Positions 1 to 7,964 of a stretch of DNA of 64,000 nucleotides are shown one piece after another. Position numbers and translations under genes: made by a program. Each line of letters begins with the position of its first letter. The first letter of the stretch is position 1. The notes under the pieces were generated by a model, which was given only the letters and a program-made list of their open reading frames with translations, had not been told where the DNA came from and ran no database searches. Source of the DNA: Streptomyces sp. NBC_00620 (GTDB lineage: Bacteria; Actinomycetota; Actinomycetes; Streptomycetales; Streptomycetaceae); NCBI RefSeq assembly GCF_026341825.1, contig NZ_JAPENY010000003.1, positions 1,922,001 through 1,986,000 on the forward strand. Direction: 5' to 3'.

Positions 1-572
1 GCCACATCGGAGTGCGTGACGTAACCGGTGTCGATGACGGCGACCGTCACACCGCTGCCGGTGGAGGTGGCCCAGGCGCCCGGGACGTTCATGCCGGCGG
101 TGGCCTCGAAGAGGTCCCACTGCTTGGAGTACTCGGTGTCGTTCGGGTCGGCCAGCGGCTTGTTGATGCGGTCCGGTACGACGTAGGCGACCTGCGGGTC
201 GGCCTGGTACTGCGCGATGACGTCGGCGACATCCGCCTTCTTGAGCTCGGCGCCCAGGTCGACCAGGGCCGCGCCGGTGCCGAGGCGGCGCTGGAAGTCG
301 AGGTCCTCGCCCGCCTTCTCGCCCTTGGCCCGGGCGTCGGCGTCGGCGGCCGTGTTGGACTTGGCCTCGGTGGCGCCGGACTTGTAGCCGACGATCAGGC
401 GCTCGGCGGGAGCGGCGGCCGCGTTCGCGGCGGCGGTGGTCTCGGCGGCCGGGGCGGCGTCGGGAGTCTGGGCGACGGCGACCGAGGTGGTCGTACCGGC
501 CAGCAGCGCGGCGGATATCGCGGCGACGGATATCAGCTTCCGTCTGGCGTCGCGGGAGGGGGAAGGACGCAA
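1..572 (-). CDS. S8 (subtilisin-family) secreted serine peptidase, N-terminal part
   Basis: Partial gene; its 3' end runs off the left edge. I chose the TTG at 572 because a GAAAGG ribosome-binding site lies about 9 nt upstream and no ATG fits. The protein opens with Arg/Lys residues and a hydrophobic stretch ending near VAVA-QT, a Sec signal peptide. Next is an Ala-rich region and an inhibitor-I9-like propeptide (residues about 55-150: LIVGYKSG ... VAYVVPD). The subtilisin domain begins at VTVAVIDTGYVTHSDV, where the Asp of DTG is the first catalytic-triad residue. His and Ser would lie outside the window. Expected product: an exported, self-processing extracellular protease. Family call is firm; substrate and total length cannot be seen. 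Confidence 0.88.
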   Translation of the reverse strand, partial: MRPSPSRDARRKLISVAAISAALLAGTTTSVAVAQTPDAAPAAETTAAANAAAAPAERLIVGYKSGATEAKSNTAADADARAKGEKAGEDLDFQRRLGTGAALVDLGAELKKADVADVIAQYQADPQVAYVVPDRINKPLADPNDTEYSKQWDLFEATAGMNVPGAWATSTGSGVTVAVIDTGYVTHSDV

Positions 573-1041
573 GGGCTTGCCTTTCGGGGCCGGCTCCGGG
601 CAGCGCGGTGCGAGGCGGAGCAGCGGTCGATTCGCTTCGTCGTCGAAGCGGCGGGGGGTGCAAAACCAGAAAGCGGCGCGGTGGCCGACCATGCGCGTAG
701 CGACCGGTGAGGGGTTACCTGTGGGGTGGCTGTGGTCGAACGATAGGCAAAGCGCAGGTAAGAGGGATACAGGGGAAACCCTCGACTTGGCTGGTAACCA
801 ACCCTCGGATACGGGCGGTTGGCCGGGAACGCCCGGGTTCGGCACCGTTGCGGATCTGAACGCAGGGCGCTCGGTTCCCGTACTCCACCGTGCGGTGCGG
901 CCGCTCAAGTGATGCGGTGCGGCCGCACCGGCTTTCTGCTGTGCCTGCCGTGCCTGCTTTCCCGCCGTATCTGCCTTGCCGCTTTCCCTGTTGCACCCGC
1001 CTTGCCGCTGTCCCCACCGCCCCGCCGAGGAGACCGTCCCG
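573..1041. other. Divergent intergenic region with a 16-bp palindrome and a 14-bp direct repeat
   Basis: Lies between the leftward S8 protease and the rightward LPMO, so it must hold both promoters. Two direct copies of tgcggtgcggccgc lie at 891-904 and 913-926, 22 bp apart start to start. The second copy is part of a perfect palindrome, cggtgcggccgcaccg (915-930), about 110 bp before the LPMO start. This could be an operator. No convincing small gene was seen. Confidence 0.4.
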
Positions 1042-1977
1042 ATGACCGTGACCGCACACCGCACCGCCGCAGCGGCCGCCGTCGCCGTGGGTGTACCCCT
1101 GCTGCTCACCACGCTCGCCGCGGGACCGGCCCAGGCGCATGGCGCGCCGACGGATCCGGTCAGCCGGGTGGTGGCGTGCTCGCCCATGGGCGGGAGCAAC
1201 ACCCGCACAGCGGCCTGCGCGGCGGCGATCGCCGCGAACGGTGCGCCCTTCACGGCCTGGGACAACCTCCGGGTCGCCGGTGTCAACGGCCGCGACCGCG
1301 AGGTGATCCCCGACGGGCAGCTCTGCAGCGGGGGGCTGTCCGCTTATAAGGGCCTCGATCTCGCCCGCGCCGACTGGCCCTCGACCCGCCTGACTCCCGG
1401 TGCGGCCCTGACCCTCAAATACAGCTCGACCATCCCGCACACCGGGACCTTCAAGCTGTATCTGACCAAGCCGGGTTACGACCCGACACAGCCCCTGAAG
1501 TGGTCCGACCTGCCCTCTCAGCCGTTCGCCACCGCCACCGACCCGGCGCTCGTCAACGGTGCCTACAGCGTCAAGGCCACGCTGCCCTCCGACCGGACCG
1601 GCCGCCAGCTGCTCTTCACGATCTGGCAGAACTCCAGCACGTCGGACACCTATTACTCGTGCTCGGACGTGGTGTTCCCCGCAGCGGCCAAGGGCACGGG
1701 CGGAGCCGCCGCACCGGCGACATCCTCACCGGCACAGCGGACGCCTTCACCCACGACCAAGTCGCCGGAGCCGCCGCGGACGACCTCTCCGGCCGTGCAG
1801 ACGCCCACACCCACGCAGACGGCCGCCTCACCGGCCCAGGAGACCGCTCCCGACGACCTCACCCCCGTCGCCGACAGCGATTCCGGCGGCAACACCGCGC
1901 TCCCCCTGGTAGCAGGCGGAGCGGCGGCGTTCCTCCTTGCCGCGGGGGTCGCCCTCACTGCTTGGCGACGCCGCTGA
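1042..1977 (+). CDS. AA10 lytic polysaccharide monooxygenase (chitin/cellulose-active), membrane-anchored
   Basis: 311 residues, starting at ATG 1042 with GAGGAGA 8 nt upstream. A Sec signal peptide ends AQA-H, so cleavage leaves His33 as the mature N-terminus; this is the first ligand of the copper histidine brace. The second brace His is probably His133 in IPHTGT. The catalytic domain (33-225) has the AA10 hallmarks HGAPTDPVSR and TIWQNSSTSDTYYSCSDVVF. A Pro/Thr/Ser-rich linker (about 225-280) leads to a hydrophobic segment and RRR end, suggesting retention at the membrane instead of free secretion. The enzyme oxidatively cleaves crystalline chitin or cellulose using Cu and O2/H2O2. The C1/C4 preference and substrate cannot be told by eye. 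Confidence 0.92.
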   Translation: MTVTAHRTAAAAAVAVGVPLLLTTLAAGPAQAHGAPTDPVSRVVACSPMGGSNTRTAACAAAIAANGAPFTAWDNLRVAGVNGRDREVIPDGQLCSGGLSAYKGLDLARADWPSTRLTPGAALTLKYSSTIPHTGTFKLYLTKPGYDPTQPLKWSDLPSQPFATATDPALVNGAYSVKATLPSDRTGRQLLFTIWQNSSTSDTYYSCSDVVFPAAAKGTGGAAAPATSSPAQRTPSPTTKSPEPPRTTSPAVQTPTPTQTAASPAQETAPDDLTPVADSDSGGNTALPLVAGGAAAFLLAAGVALTAWRRR

Positions 1978-1995
1978 ACAGGGCTCCGGCGTGGA

Positions 1996-2661
1996 TCAGT
2001 TGACGTACACCACCGGGCTGCCCTCCTGGCTGGTGTCCGTGACGGGCGCGTACTTGGCAGTGAAGTAGCCGTTGCTGAAGCACAGGGACGAGCCGGAGAA
2101 CTTCGTGAACTGCTGACCGGTGAAGGCGATGCTGTTGTCGGTGTTGCTCGCCGTGCCGGAGAGGCTCGGCGCCCGGTAGACGCAGGTGATGCTGCCCAGC
2201 AGGGTGCGCAGAACGACGGTGGTCTGGATGGTCGAGCCGGCGGCCGGAGTGACGGTGACCGTGCCGTCGGAGGCCACCGTGGTGGTGTAAGGGAGGTTGT
2301 CGACGGTGACGCCCGTGACGCCGAGCACCCCGATGACGTTGCTGGTGCAACCACTGGTGGCGAAGGTGTGCCCGGTGAGCGACTCGGTGGCCGTTCCCGG
2401 AGCCGCCGGATTGTCGGTGACGGTGGCGGTGAAGGCCGACGAGGTGCAGGAGATGCCGCTCGTGCCGGTGCTGCTGGAGTAGAGCGTGGCAGCGGTGCCG
2501 CTCGCCAGCGAGGCGTTGAGGACGTCACCGACGGCGACGGGGGTTCCGCCGAGGCTGCCGGTGGTGAGCACCGGGGTGTCGGCGGCGGCCGCGGGGACGG
2601 TGGCGGACACCGCGAGCGCCGTGGCGGCACCGATGAGGGCGAGGAGGGATCGAGTACGCAT
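1996..2661 (-). CDS. Secreted Thr/Ser-rich protein of unknown function
   Basis: 221 residues from ATG 2661 with GAAAGAGG upstream. The N-terminus (MRTRSLLALIGAATALAVS...PAAAAD) is a classical signal peptide. The mature part is rich in Thr, Ser, Gly and Val, predicted all-beta, with four cysteines (ISCT, SGCT, ITCV, SLCF) that could form two disulfides once exported. I recognise it only as a type of conserved Streptomyces secreted protein and assign no function. It is convergent with the LPMO gene, with 18 bp between stop codons, and is preceded by the 19-bp tandem repeat array. Confidence 0.75.
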   Translation of the reverse strand: MRTRSLLALIGAATALAVSATVPAAAADTPVLTTGSLGGTPVAVGDVLNASLASGTAATLYSSSTGTSGISCTSSAFTATVTDNPAAPGTATESLTGHTFATSGCTSNVIGVLGVTGVTVDNLPYTTTVASDGTVTVTPAAGSTIQTTVVLRTLLGSITCVYRAPSLSGTASNTDNSIAFTGQQFTKFSGSSLCFSNGYFTAKYAPVTDTSQEGSPVVYVN

Positions 2662-2719
2662 GGGGGTGCCTCTTTCCGGAGGGGTGCGAGTGCGTGATTC
2701 CGACGGGGTGCGGGTGTGC

Positions 2720-2833
2720 GTTCCTGAAGGGGGTGCCCGTTCCTGAAGGGGGTGCGCGTTCCCGAAGGGGGTGCGCGTTCCCGAAGGGGGTGCGCGTTCC
2801 CGAAGGGGGTGCGCGTTCCCGAAGGGGGTGCGC
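2720..2833. repeat. Six tandem copies of a 19-bp repeat
   Basis: Units start at 2720, 2739, 2758, 2777, 2796 and 2815 and read gttcccgaagggggtgcgc. The first two carry c-to-t at position 6, the last four are nearly identical. More degenerate copies (ttccggaggggtgcg, ttccgacggggtgcg) extend to about 2675. The array sits just upstream of the start of the leftward secreted-protein gene. A unit of 19 is not a multiple of three, so it is not a coding repeat. Confidence 0.9.
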
Positions 2834-3398
2834 GGGCAGGGGGCCGCTGCCGGCCCGTGACGTCTTCTCCGTACGCGACGGACCGGCAGCGACAACGGGG
2901 CTACCGGGCACGGCCCAAGGGGGAAGGCGACCGTGCCGGTGCCGTGGGGGGGCTGGACAGGAGATTGCGCCGCGCGCATTTCGGATGCGCTTCAGATGCA
3001 CATGGCATGCGCTTTCGGGTGTGTCACGCCGCCCCGCGACAGAGCGGGGACCAGGAGGGTGACATGTGCCGCGCTGCGGATCCGGCGCCACGGATCCGTG
3101 GAGACAAGGGAGAGTTCTAGACCCGCCGGACGGTCAACGTCAAGGCAGGGAACGGAAGTTGGAGATCAGAGCGGCCGCCCTCTTCACAGCTGTCGCACAA
3201 CCGCCACCCTTTTCCCACAGGTCCCTTGACCCACGTCTGTAACCCCCGGTAACTTCCTCGACGGCTACTGAGGCGTAACAAGAAAGCCCTTCCATCCGCC
3301 AGGAGAGACAAGGGTGCCCGCGTCGCAGCCGCTGTCCGCGCCAGGACAACACGCCGTTGAATCCCCTAACCCGCATCGCCCATGCCCAGGGAGCAGAC
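2834..3398. other. Intergenic region with 11-bp phased ATGC motifs and a promoter-like element
   Basis: Between the leftward secreted-protein gene and rightward DUF6230. Three imperfect 11-bp units, cggatgcgctt, cagatgcacat and ggcatgcgctt, run from 2982 to 3014. A perfect 12-bp palindrome, cacggatccgtg, lies near 3090. A strong AGGAGAG-like site precedes a GTG at 3314 that opens a different frame (see rejected items). No convincing gene was found here. Confidence 0.4.
3226..3255 (+). promoter_or_regulatory. Candidate promoter for the DUF6230-DUF6114 operon
   Basis: TTGACC (3226-3231), an 18-bp spacer, then TAACTT (3250-3255), matching a housekeeping sigma consensus reasonably well. Two gtaac blocks flank a C-rich core (3239-3253) and could bind a regulator. 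Inferred by eye only. Confidence 0.4.
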
Positions 3399-4082
3399 AT
3401 GGCCTCGTCCTCGGACGCCACGGCGTCCAACCCATCCACCCCGTCCGACCCGGAAAGCACGGAAAGCGGTTCCGCCGCCGACGAACCGGTGAGACGCGGG
3501 CGGGTCCGCCTGCGCAGAGCCGCCGTGATGGCGGTACCGGCCACCGCGATCGCCGCGGGGCTGATGATCCTCACCGCGCAGGGCGCTCTCGGCGTCCAGT
3601 TCGCCATCTCCGGCATGCCGTTCACGGTCACCGCCACCGAGCTCAAGGGAACCGGCTTCGAGCAGTTCGGCGGCCTCGACTACATGGCCGAGGGCAGCCC
3701 CAACGCCGGCGACACCGGCGGCCAGGTCCTGGTCGTCACCTCCGCGATCAAGAGAGCGACCCTCACCAAGCTGTGCCAGAGCGTCGACCTGGGCGGCACG
3801 AACCTGCTCATCAAGGCGGGCGGCGGCGAGGAGAAGGTGCAGGCGAGCCACCTCACCACCGACTCCACGGAACTGTCGGGCGACGCGTCCTTCAAGAACA
3901 TCGAGATCGGCAACGACGCCAGCACCCTCGACAAGGCCGGAGTCCAGGGCCCCATCGGCGTGTTCAGCCAGCAGGCCGACACCGTCCGTATCGCGAACCT
4001 GCGGCAGACCAACTACGCGACCACGGCGGCGGTGTTCAAGCTCCCCGGCCTCAACCTCAGTTTCAGCTCCCAGGGTTGCTGA
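3399..4082 (+). CDS. DUF6230 family protein
   Basis: 227 residues from ATG 3399, AGGGAG 5 nt upstream. It has a hydrophilic acidic N-terminus (1-30), an Arg cluster and one hydrophobic segment (VMAVPATAIAAGLMILTAQGALG). Next comes a domain opening VQFAISGMPFTVTATEL that is probably extracytoplasmic, rich in beta-type residues, ending in Cys. The family is common in Streptomyces and is nearly always followed by DUF6114, as here; older annotations call it a cholesterol esterase with no basis I can see. The stop overlaps the next start (TGATG). Likely a membrane-tethered partner of DUF6114; no biochemical role is known to me. Confidence 0.85.
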   Translation: MASSSDATASNPSTPSDPESTESGSAADEPVRRGRVRLRRAAVMAVPATAIAAGLMILTAQGALGVQFAISGMPFTVTATELKGTGFEQFGGLDYMAEGSPNAGDTGGQVLVVTSAIKRATLTKLCQSVDLGGTNLLIKAGGGEEKVQASHLTTDSTELSGDASFKNIEIGNDASTLDKAGVQGPIGVFSQQADTVRIANLRQTNYATTAAVFKLPGLNLSFSSQGC

Positions 4083-4495
4083 TGAATCGCATCACGAAGC
4101 CAGGGGACCTGAGGTCCGATTTCCGGCAGTGGCGCGCGCACCGCCCCTTCTGGGGCGGGCTGCTGCTCACCCTGGCGGGGGCGGAGATCCTGCTCACCGA
4201 GAAGGCGTCCATGAAGGTCGTCATGCACATGGGCGCGCAGGGCCTGGCCGGCTATCTGCTGCCGACCCTGATGGTGCTCTGCGGCCTGCTGATCCTCTTC
4301 AACCCGGTGCAGCGCCTCTTCTACTCCCTCCTCGGCATCCTCCTCACCCTCGGCACCTGGGTCACCTCCAACCTCGGCGGCTTCTTCGTCGGCCTCCTCC
4401 TCGGAGCCGTCGGCAGCTGCCTCGCCTTCGGCTGGCTCCCGGACCAGGAACCGCGCCGTCCGCGCCGCCGTCTTCTGCGCCGCGGACACGCCTAG
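4082..4495 (+). CDS. DUF6114 family integral membrane protein
   Basis: 137 residues; ATG 4082 overlaps the DUF6230 stop (TGATG), implying translational coupling. Three to four membrane helices are visible: FWGGLLLTLAGAEILL, GLAGYLLPTLMVLCGLLILF, LFYSLLGILLTLGTWV and GFFVGLLLGAVGSCLAFGWL. It ends in a cytoplasmic basic tail (RRPRRRLLRRGHA). Constant pairing with DUF6230 suggests a membrane complex in which this protein anchors the partner. Function unknown. Confidence 0.85.
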   Translation: MNRITKPGDLRSDFRQWRAHRPFWGGLLLTLAGAEILLTEKASMKVVMHMGAQGLAGYLLPTLMVLCGLLILFNPVQRLFYSLLGILLTLGTWVTSNLGGFFVGLLLGAVGSCLAFGWLPDQEPRRPRRRLLRRGHA

Positions 4496-4503
4496 GCGTG
4501 GCC

Positions 4504-4610
4504 TAGGGCCTGTCCGGCGGATCAGGCCGCAGACGCGGGGTCTGGCACGCCCACCTGTGTTTGCAAGGTGCCGTTGCTTTCCTCCGGCCTGATCCGCCGG
4601 ACAGGCCCTA
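4504..4610. repeat. MITE-like element with 26-bp perfect inverted ends (copy 1)
   Basis: The left arm (4504-4529) is tagggcctgtccggcggatc plus aggccg, and the right arm (4585-4610) is its exact reverse complement. They enclose 55 bp of non-coding DNA. Ends reading TA-gggcctgtc and gacaggccc-TA fit a TA target duplication. It lies between the DUF6114 stop and the P450. The same gggcctgtc termini recur at 34131-34309. Probably mobilised in trans by an IS with these termini; it may also form a strong hairpin and act as a terminator for the DUF6230 operon. Confidence 0.75.
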
Positions 4611-4757
4611 ACCACCAGAACGATCAACTTGCCTGTACGCGCAGGGAAGTTGCCCTCGTACGCAACGGGCGCCGGGCGATCTCGCTGGGCAACCGGACGG
4701 CAGCTTAGGGTGATGTGCCGAATGACCGGCGCATGCCTGATGCCGTGGAGGCTCCTG

Positions 4758-6002
4758 ATGGGAAACCCCAGCCCTTTAGTGATCGACCCGACCGGCCGCG
4801 ACATTCACGGCGAGGGTGCCCGCATCCGTGCAGCGGGGCCGGTGGCCCGTGTCGCACTGCCCGGCGGCGTGGAGGCCTGGGCGGTGAGCAGCCCCGATCT
4901 GCTCAAGAGGCTGCTCACCGACCCCCGGGTGTCCAAGGACGCCCGGCAGCACTGGCCCCGGTTCGCGAACGGGGAGATCACCCCGGAGTGGCCGCTGTTC
5001 ACCTGGGTCGCCGTGCAGAACATGTTCACCGCGTACGGCGGCGACCACAAACGCCTCCGCGTCCTGGTGTCCAAGGCGTTCACCGCCCGCCGGACGGCAG
5101 CGCTCCAGCCACGGATCGAGGAGATCACCAAGGGGCTCCTCGACCGCATCGAGGAAGCCGGAAGCGGTTCCCAAGTCGTCGATCTGCGCGAGGAGTTCTG
5201 CTATCCGCTGCCGATCCAGGTGATCAGCGAACTGTTCGGCCTGCCCGAGGAGGGCGGTCCTGAGCTGCGCCGGCTGGTGGACCGCATCTTCGACACCTCC
5301 GCCGACCCGGGCGAGATGACGGCCGCCTACGAGCGGTTGTACGTCGTCCTGGCCGAACTCGTCGCCGCCAAGCGGGAGTCGCCCGGCGACGACCTGACCA
5401 CCGGCCTCATCGCGGCCCGCGACGAGGAGGGCAGCACTCAGCTCGCCGAGCAGGAACTCCTCGACACCCTGGTGCTGATGATCAGCGCCGGGCACGAGAC
5501 CACGGTCAACCTCATCGACAACGCCGTCCACGCCCTGCTCACCCACCCGGACCAGCTCGCGGCCGTGCGGGCGGGCCGGGCCTCGTGGGACGACGTGGTC
5601 GAGGAGACGCTGCGGGTGGACGCACCGGTCGCCAGCCTGCCGCTGCGGTACGCCGTGACGGACCTCGACCTCACCGAACTCGGCGTCCCCGACGGGACCG
5701 TGATCGCCAAGGGTGAGGCGATCCTGGCCTCCTACGCCGCCGCCGGACGCGACACCGAGCGGCACGGAAAGGACGCCGACCGCTTCGACGTCACCCGCGC
5801 CGACAAGGAGCACCTGGCCTTCGGCTACGGCGTGCACCACTGCCTCGGCGCCCCGCTGGGCCGCATGGAGGCGCGCATCGCGCTACCGGCGCTCTTCGAC
5901 CGGTTCCCCGGCCTCCAACTCGCCGTTCCCGAGGACGAGTTGCGGCCGGTGGACTCCTTCATCTCCAACGGCCACCGCTCCCTTCCCGTTCGGGTCCGCT
6001 AG
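4758..6002 (+). CDS. Cytochrome P450, CYP154-like
   Basis: 414 residues from ATG 4758, chosen over longer frames because GGAGG sits 6 nt upstream and the protein then begins at the usual N-terminus (MGNPSPLVIDP). All P450 marks are present: I-helix AGHETT near residue 243, ExxR as EETLR near 282, and the haem loop FGYGVHHCLGAPLGRME with ligand Cys362. A soluble bacterial class I monooxygenase needing ferredoxin and reductase partners that are not in the window. It converges on the CYP157-like gene with only 10 bp between stops. CYP154-CYP157 pairing beside a conservon is known in Streptomyces, which is why I favour CYP154. Substrate unknown. Confidence 0.9.
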   Translation: MGNPSPLVIDPTGRDIHGEGARIRAAGPVARVALPGGVEAWAVSSPDLLKRLLTDPRVSKDARQHWPRFANGEITPEWPLFTWVAVQNMFTAYGGDHKRLRVLVSKAFTARRTAALQPRIEEITKGLLDRIEEAGSGSQVVDLREEFCYPLPIQVISELFGLPEEGGPELRRLVDRIFDTSADPGEMTAAYERLYVVLAELVAAKRESPGDDLTTGLIAARDEEGSTQLAEQELLDTLVLMISAGHETTVNLIDNAVHALLTHPDQLAAVRAGRASWDDVVEETLRVDAPVASLPLRYAVTDLDLTELGVPDGTVIAKGEAILASYAAAGRDTERHGKDADRFDVTRADKEHLAFGYGVHHCLGAPLGRMEARIALPALFDRFPGLQLAVPEDELRPVDSFISNGHRSLPVRVR

Positions 6003-6012
6003 CCGGGAACGG

Positions 6013-7365
6013 TCACTCCCCGCGCCACCAGGCCAGCAGCCGGGCCCAGCCGCTCTTCGGACGGTCGGGCACCGCTGCGGGCTCCTCCCCCGCCGCCACC
6101 GGTACGGCGCTCGCGTACGACGGCCGCCCGCCGTCCGTCCGTACGACAGCCGTGGCGGGCGGAAAACGCACGGGCAGTGCGGCGAGCGCCCGGTGGAACG
6201 GGCCGGGCCGCCAGACCAACTCCTCGACGGGAACGGCCAGTTCGACATCCGGAAGCCGGTCGAGGAGCTTCTCCACCGCGACCGCCGCGATCAGCCGGGC
6301 CGGGCTCTGCGCGGGGCAGTTGTGCGGTCCCGCGCTCCACGCCAGGTGGGCACGGTTGCCCGCCCGCTGATCGGCTGCCAGAGCGGGGTCGGTGTTCGCG
6401 GCGGCGAAACTGACGACGAGCGGGGCGCCCGCGCGCAGCAACACCCCCTCGTACACGACGTCGTGCATCGGGAAGTGCACGGCGTAGTTGGCCATCGGCG
6501 GGTCGGCCCACAGCACCTCGTCGAGGGCGTCCTCCACGGGCAGGCTGCCGCCGGACAGATCCCCCGCGAACCGGTCGTCGGACAGCAGCAGGCGCAGGCT
6601 GTTGGCGATCAGGTTCTGCTGGGGCTCGGTGCCCGCGCCCATCAGCAGGACAAGGCTGTGGATCATCTCCTCGTCCGTCAGCCCGGCGGGGTGCGCCATC
6701 AGCCAGGACGTCATGTCCTGCCCCGGCCTGGCCCGCTTCAGCGTGACCAGGTCCACCAGCGTGGCGGTGAGCAGCTCGTTCGCCTTCTCGGCGTCCACCC
6801 CGTCGAAGATCCCGGACATGCCCTCGACCAGCCGGACACCGTACTCCGCCGGGCAGCCGAAGAGGTGGTTGAAGACCAGCAGCGGCAGGACCTGCGCGTA
6901 CTCACCGAGCAGGTCCGCCGTTCCGAGCGGCGCGAACCGGTCGACGAGCGTGTCGGCGCTGCGCTCCACGTACCCGCGCAGCATGCTCGGCTCCACCCGG
7001 GCCAGGCTGTCGGCGATCGCCCCGCGCAGCCGGCGGTGCTCCTCCCCGTCGGTGAACAGCGCGTTCGGCCGGTACGCCATCATCGGCACGACCGGGCTGT
7101 CCATCGGCACGGTGCCGTCGGAGAGGTCCGTCCAGCGGCGAGGGTCCTTGGAGAAGGTCTCGGGACTGCGCAGGACGTGCAGGGCGGCGTCGTACCCGGT
7201 GACGAGCGTGGCCTGGACGCCGGGCGCCAGCTCGACGGGCGCGGTCGGCCCGGCCTTGCGCAGCCGCCGGTAGACGGCGGCGGGATCGGCCGCGAACTCC
7301 GGTCCGTGCAGCGGCTCGTGGAACGGGCAGCCCCGTGGGGGAACGGGCGGCGGTACGGCAGTCAC
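6013..7365 (-). CDS. CYP157-like cytochrome P450 lacking the canonical ExxR motif
   Basis: 450 residues. The GTG at 7365 overlaps the cvnD stop (GTGA), making it the fifth gene of the conservon operon. The haem loop is present (WSAGPHNCPAQ, Cys350). The normally invariant K-helix ExxR reads EVLW (283-286), and the I-helix reads GAGTEPQQN in place of the usual acid-Thr-Thr. Loss of ExxR is a documented feature of CYP157 proteins, so this is unlikely to be a sequencing error. It may not be a conventional monooxygenase, and an effector or sensing role in the conservon complex is possible. The last 40 residues form a Pro/Ala tail ending WARLLAWWRGE. Confidence 0.88.
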   Translation of the reverse strand: MTAVPPPVPPRGCPFHEPLHGPEFAADPAAVYRRLRKAGPTAPVELAPGVQATLVTGYDAALHVLRSPETFSKDPRRWTDLSDGTVPMDSPVVPMMAYRPNALFTDGEEHRRLRGAIADSLARVEPSMLRGYVERSADTLVDRFAPLGTADLLGEYAQVLPLLVFNHLFGCPAEYGVRLVEGMSGIFDGVDAEKANELLTATLVDLVTLKRARPGQDMTSWLMAHPAGLTDEEMIHSLVLLMGAGTEPQQNLIANSLRLLLSDDRFAGDLSGGSLPVEDALDEVLWADPPMANYAVHFPMHDVVYEGVLLRAGAPLVVSFAAANTDPALAADQRAGNRAHLAWSAGPHNCPAQSPARLIAAVAVEKLLDRLPDVELAVPVEELVWRPGPFHRALAALPVRFPPATAVVRTDGGRPSYASAVPVAAGEEPAAVPDRPKSGWARLLAWWRGE

Positions 7366-7964
7366 GCGTGCTCCAAGTCGCCGGTGCGGGTCAGCAGATA
7401 CTCGACGAGGGTGATCAGCGCCTCCGTGGACGAGACCGGGTCGCGCGCGTCGCAGCGCACGAGCGGGGTCGACGGCAGCAGGTCGAGGGCCTCGCGCACC
7501 TCGGCAAGACCGTATGCGGAGGCGTCGTCGAAGTCGTTCAGGGCAACGGCGTACGGCAGCCCCAACTCCTCCAGTACACCCATGAATTCGAAGGACTCTC
7601 CCAGGCGCCGGGTGTCGGCAAGGACGAGCGCGCCGAGGGCTCCGTGAGTCATGTCCTGCCACAGCTCGGAGAAACGCTGCTGCCCCGGGGTGCCGAACAG
7701 GTAGAGGACCAGCGAGTCGTTGAGGGTGAGGCGGCCGAAGTCGAGGGCCACCGTCGTGGTCGTCTTGTCCGTCGTACCCGCCAAGTCGTCGACGAGGGCG
7801 CCGGCTTCGGTCATGATCTCCTCGGTGCGCAGCGGCCGTATCTCGGACAGCGCTCCGACGAAGGTGGTCTTGCCGACCGCGAAGTGGCCCACGACCAGCA
7901 GCTTGACGGCCGTCTGCACGCCGGGCCGGAGATAGACGTCGTCAGAGGCGGGCGCGGAGCCCAT
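7362..7964 (-). CDS. cvnD: Conservon GTP-binding protein CvnD
   Basis: 200 residues from ATG 7964, preceded by a strong AGGAGGTG site inside the end of cvnC. It is a small Ras-like/MglA-type GTPase: P-loop GHFAVGKTT near residue 26-34, switch region with DKTTTTVALDFG, G3-like FGTPGQQRF and G4-like LNDFD in place of NKxD. In conservons CvnD is thought to act with the sensor ATPase CvnA, the roadblock protein CvnB and the DUF742 protein CvnC in a membrane-associated switch resembling a eukaryotic G-protein system. Overlaps both neighbours, so a single transcript is likely. Confidence 0.92.
   Translation of the reverse strand: MGSAPASDDVYLRPGVQTAVKLLVVGHFAVGKTTFVGALSEIRPLRTEEIMTEAGALVDDLAGTTDKTTTTVALDFGRLTLNDSLVLYLFGTPGQQRFSELWQDMTHGALGALVLADTRRLGESFEFMGVLEELGLPYAVALNDFDDASAYGLAEVREALDLLPSTPLVRCDARDPVSSTEALITLVEYLLTRTGDLEHA

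Noticed and set aside
1975..1996. Sortase-type cell-wall sorting signal at the LPMO C-terminus
   Set aside because: A hydrophobic segment and RRR tail are present, but no LAxTG/LPxTG motif precedes them, so plain membrane anchoring is more likely.
3239..3253. GTAAC-C-rich-GTAAC resembling a GlnR box
   Set aside because: Spacing and half-sites fit the consensus poorly and the downstream genes have no nitrogen link; kept only as part of the candidate promoter.
3314..4495. A 393-codon open frame beginning at a GTG with an AGGAGAG site, covering DUF6230 in another frame and joining DUF6114
   Set aside because: Its first two thirds overlap the DUF6230 gene out of frame, and the amino-acid composition there is Arg/Pro/His-rich nonsense typical of GC-rich shadows.
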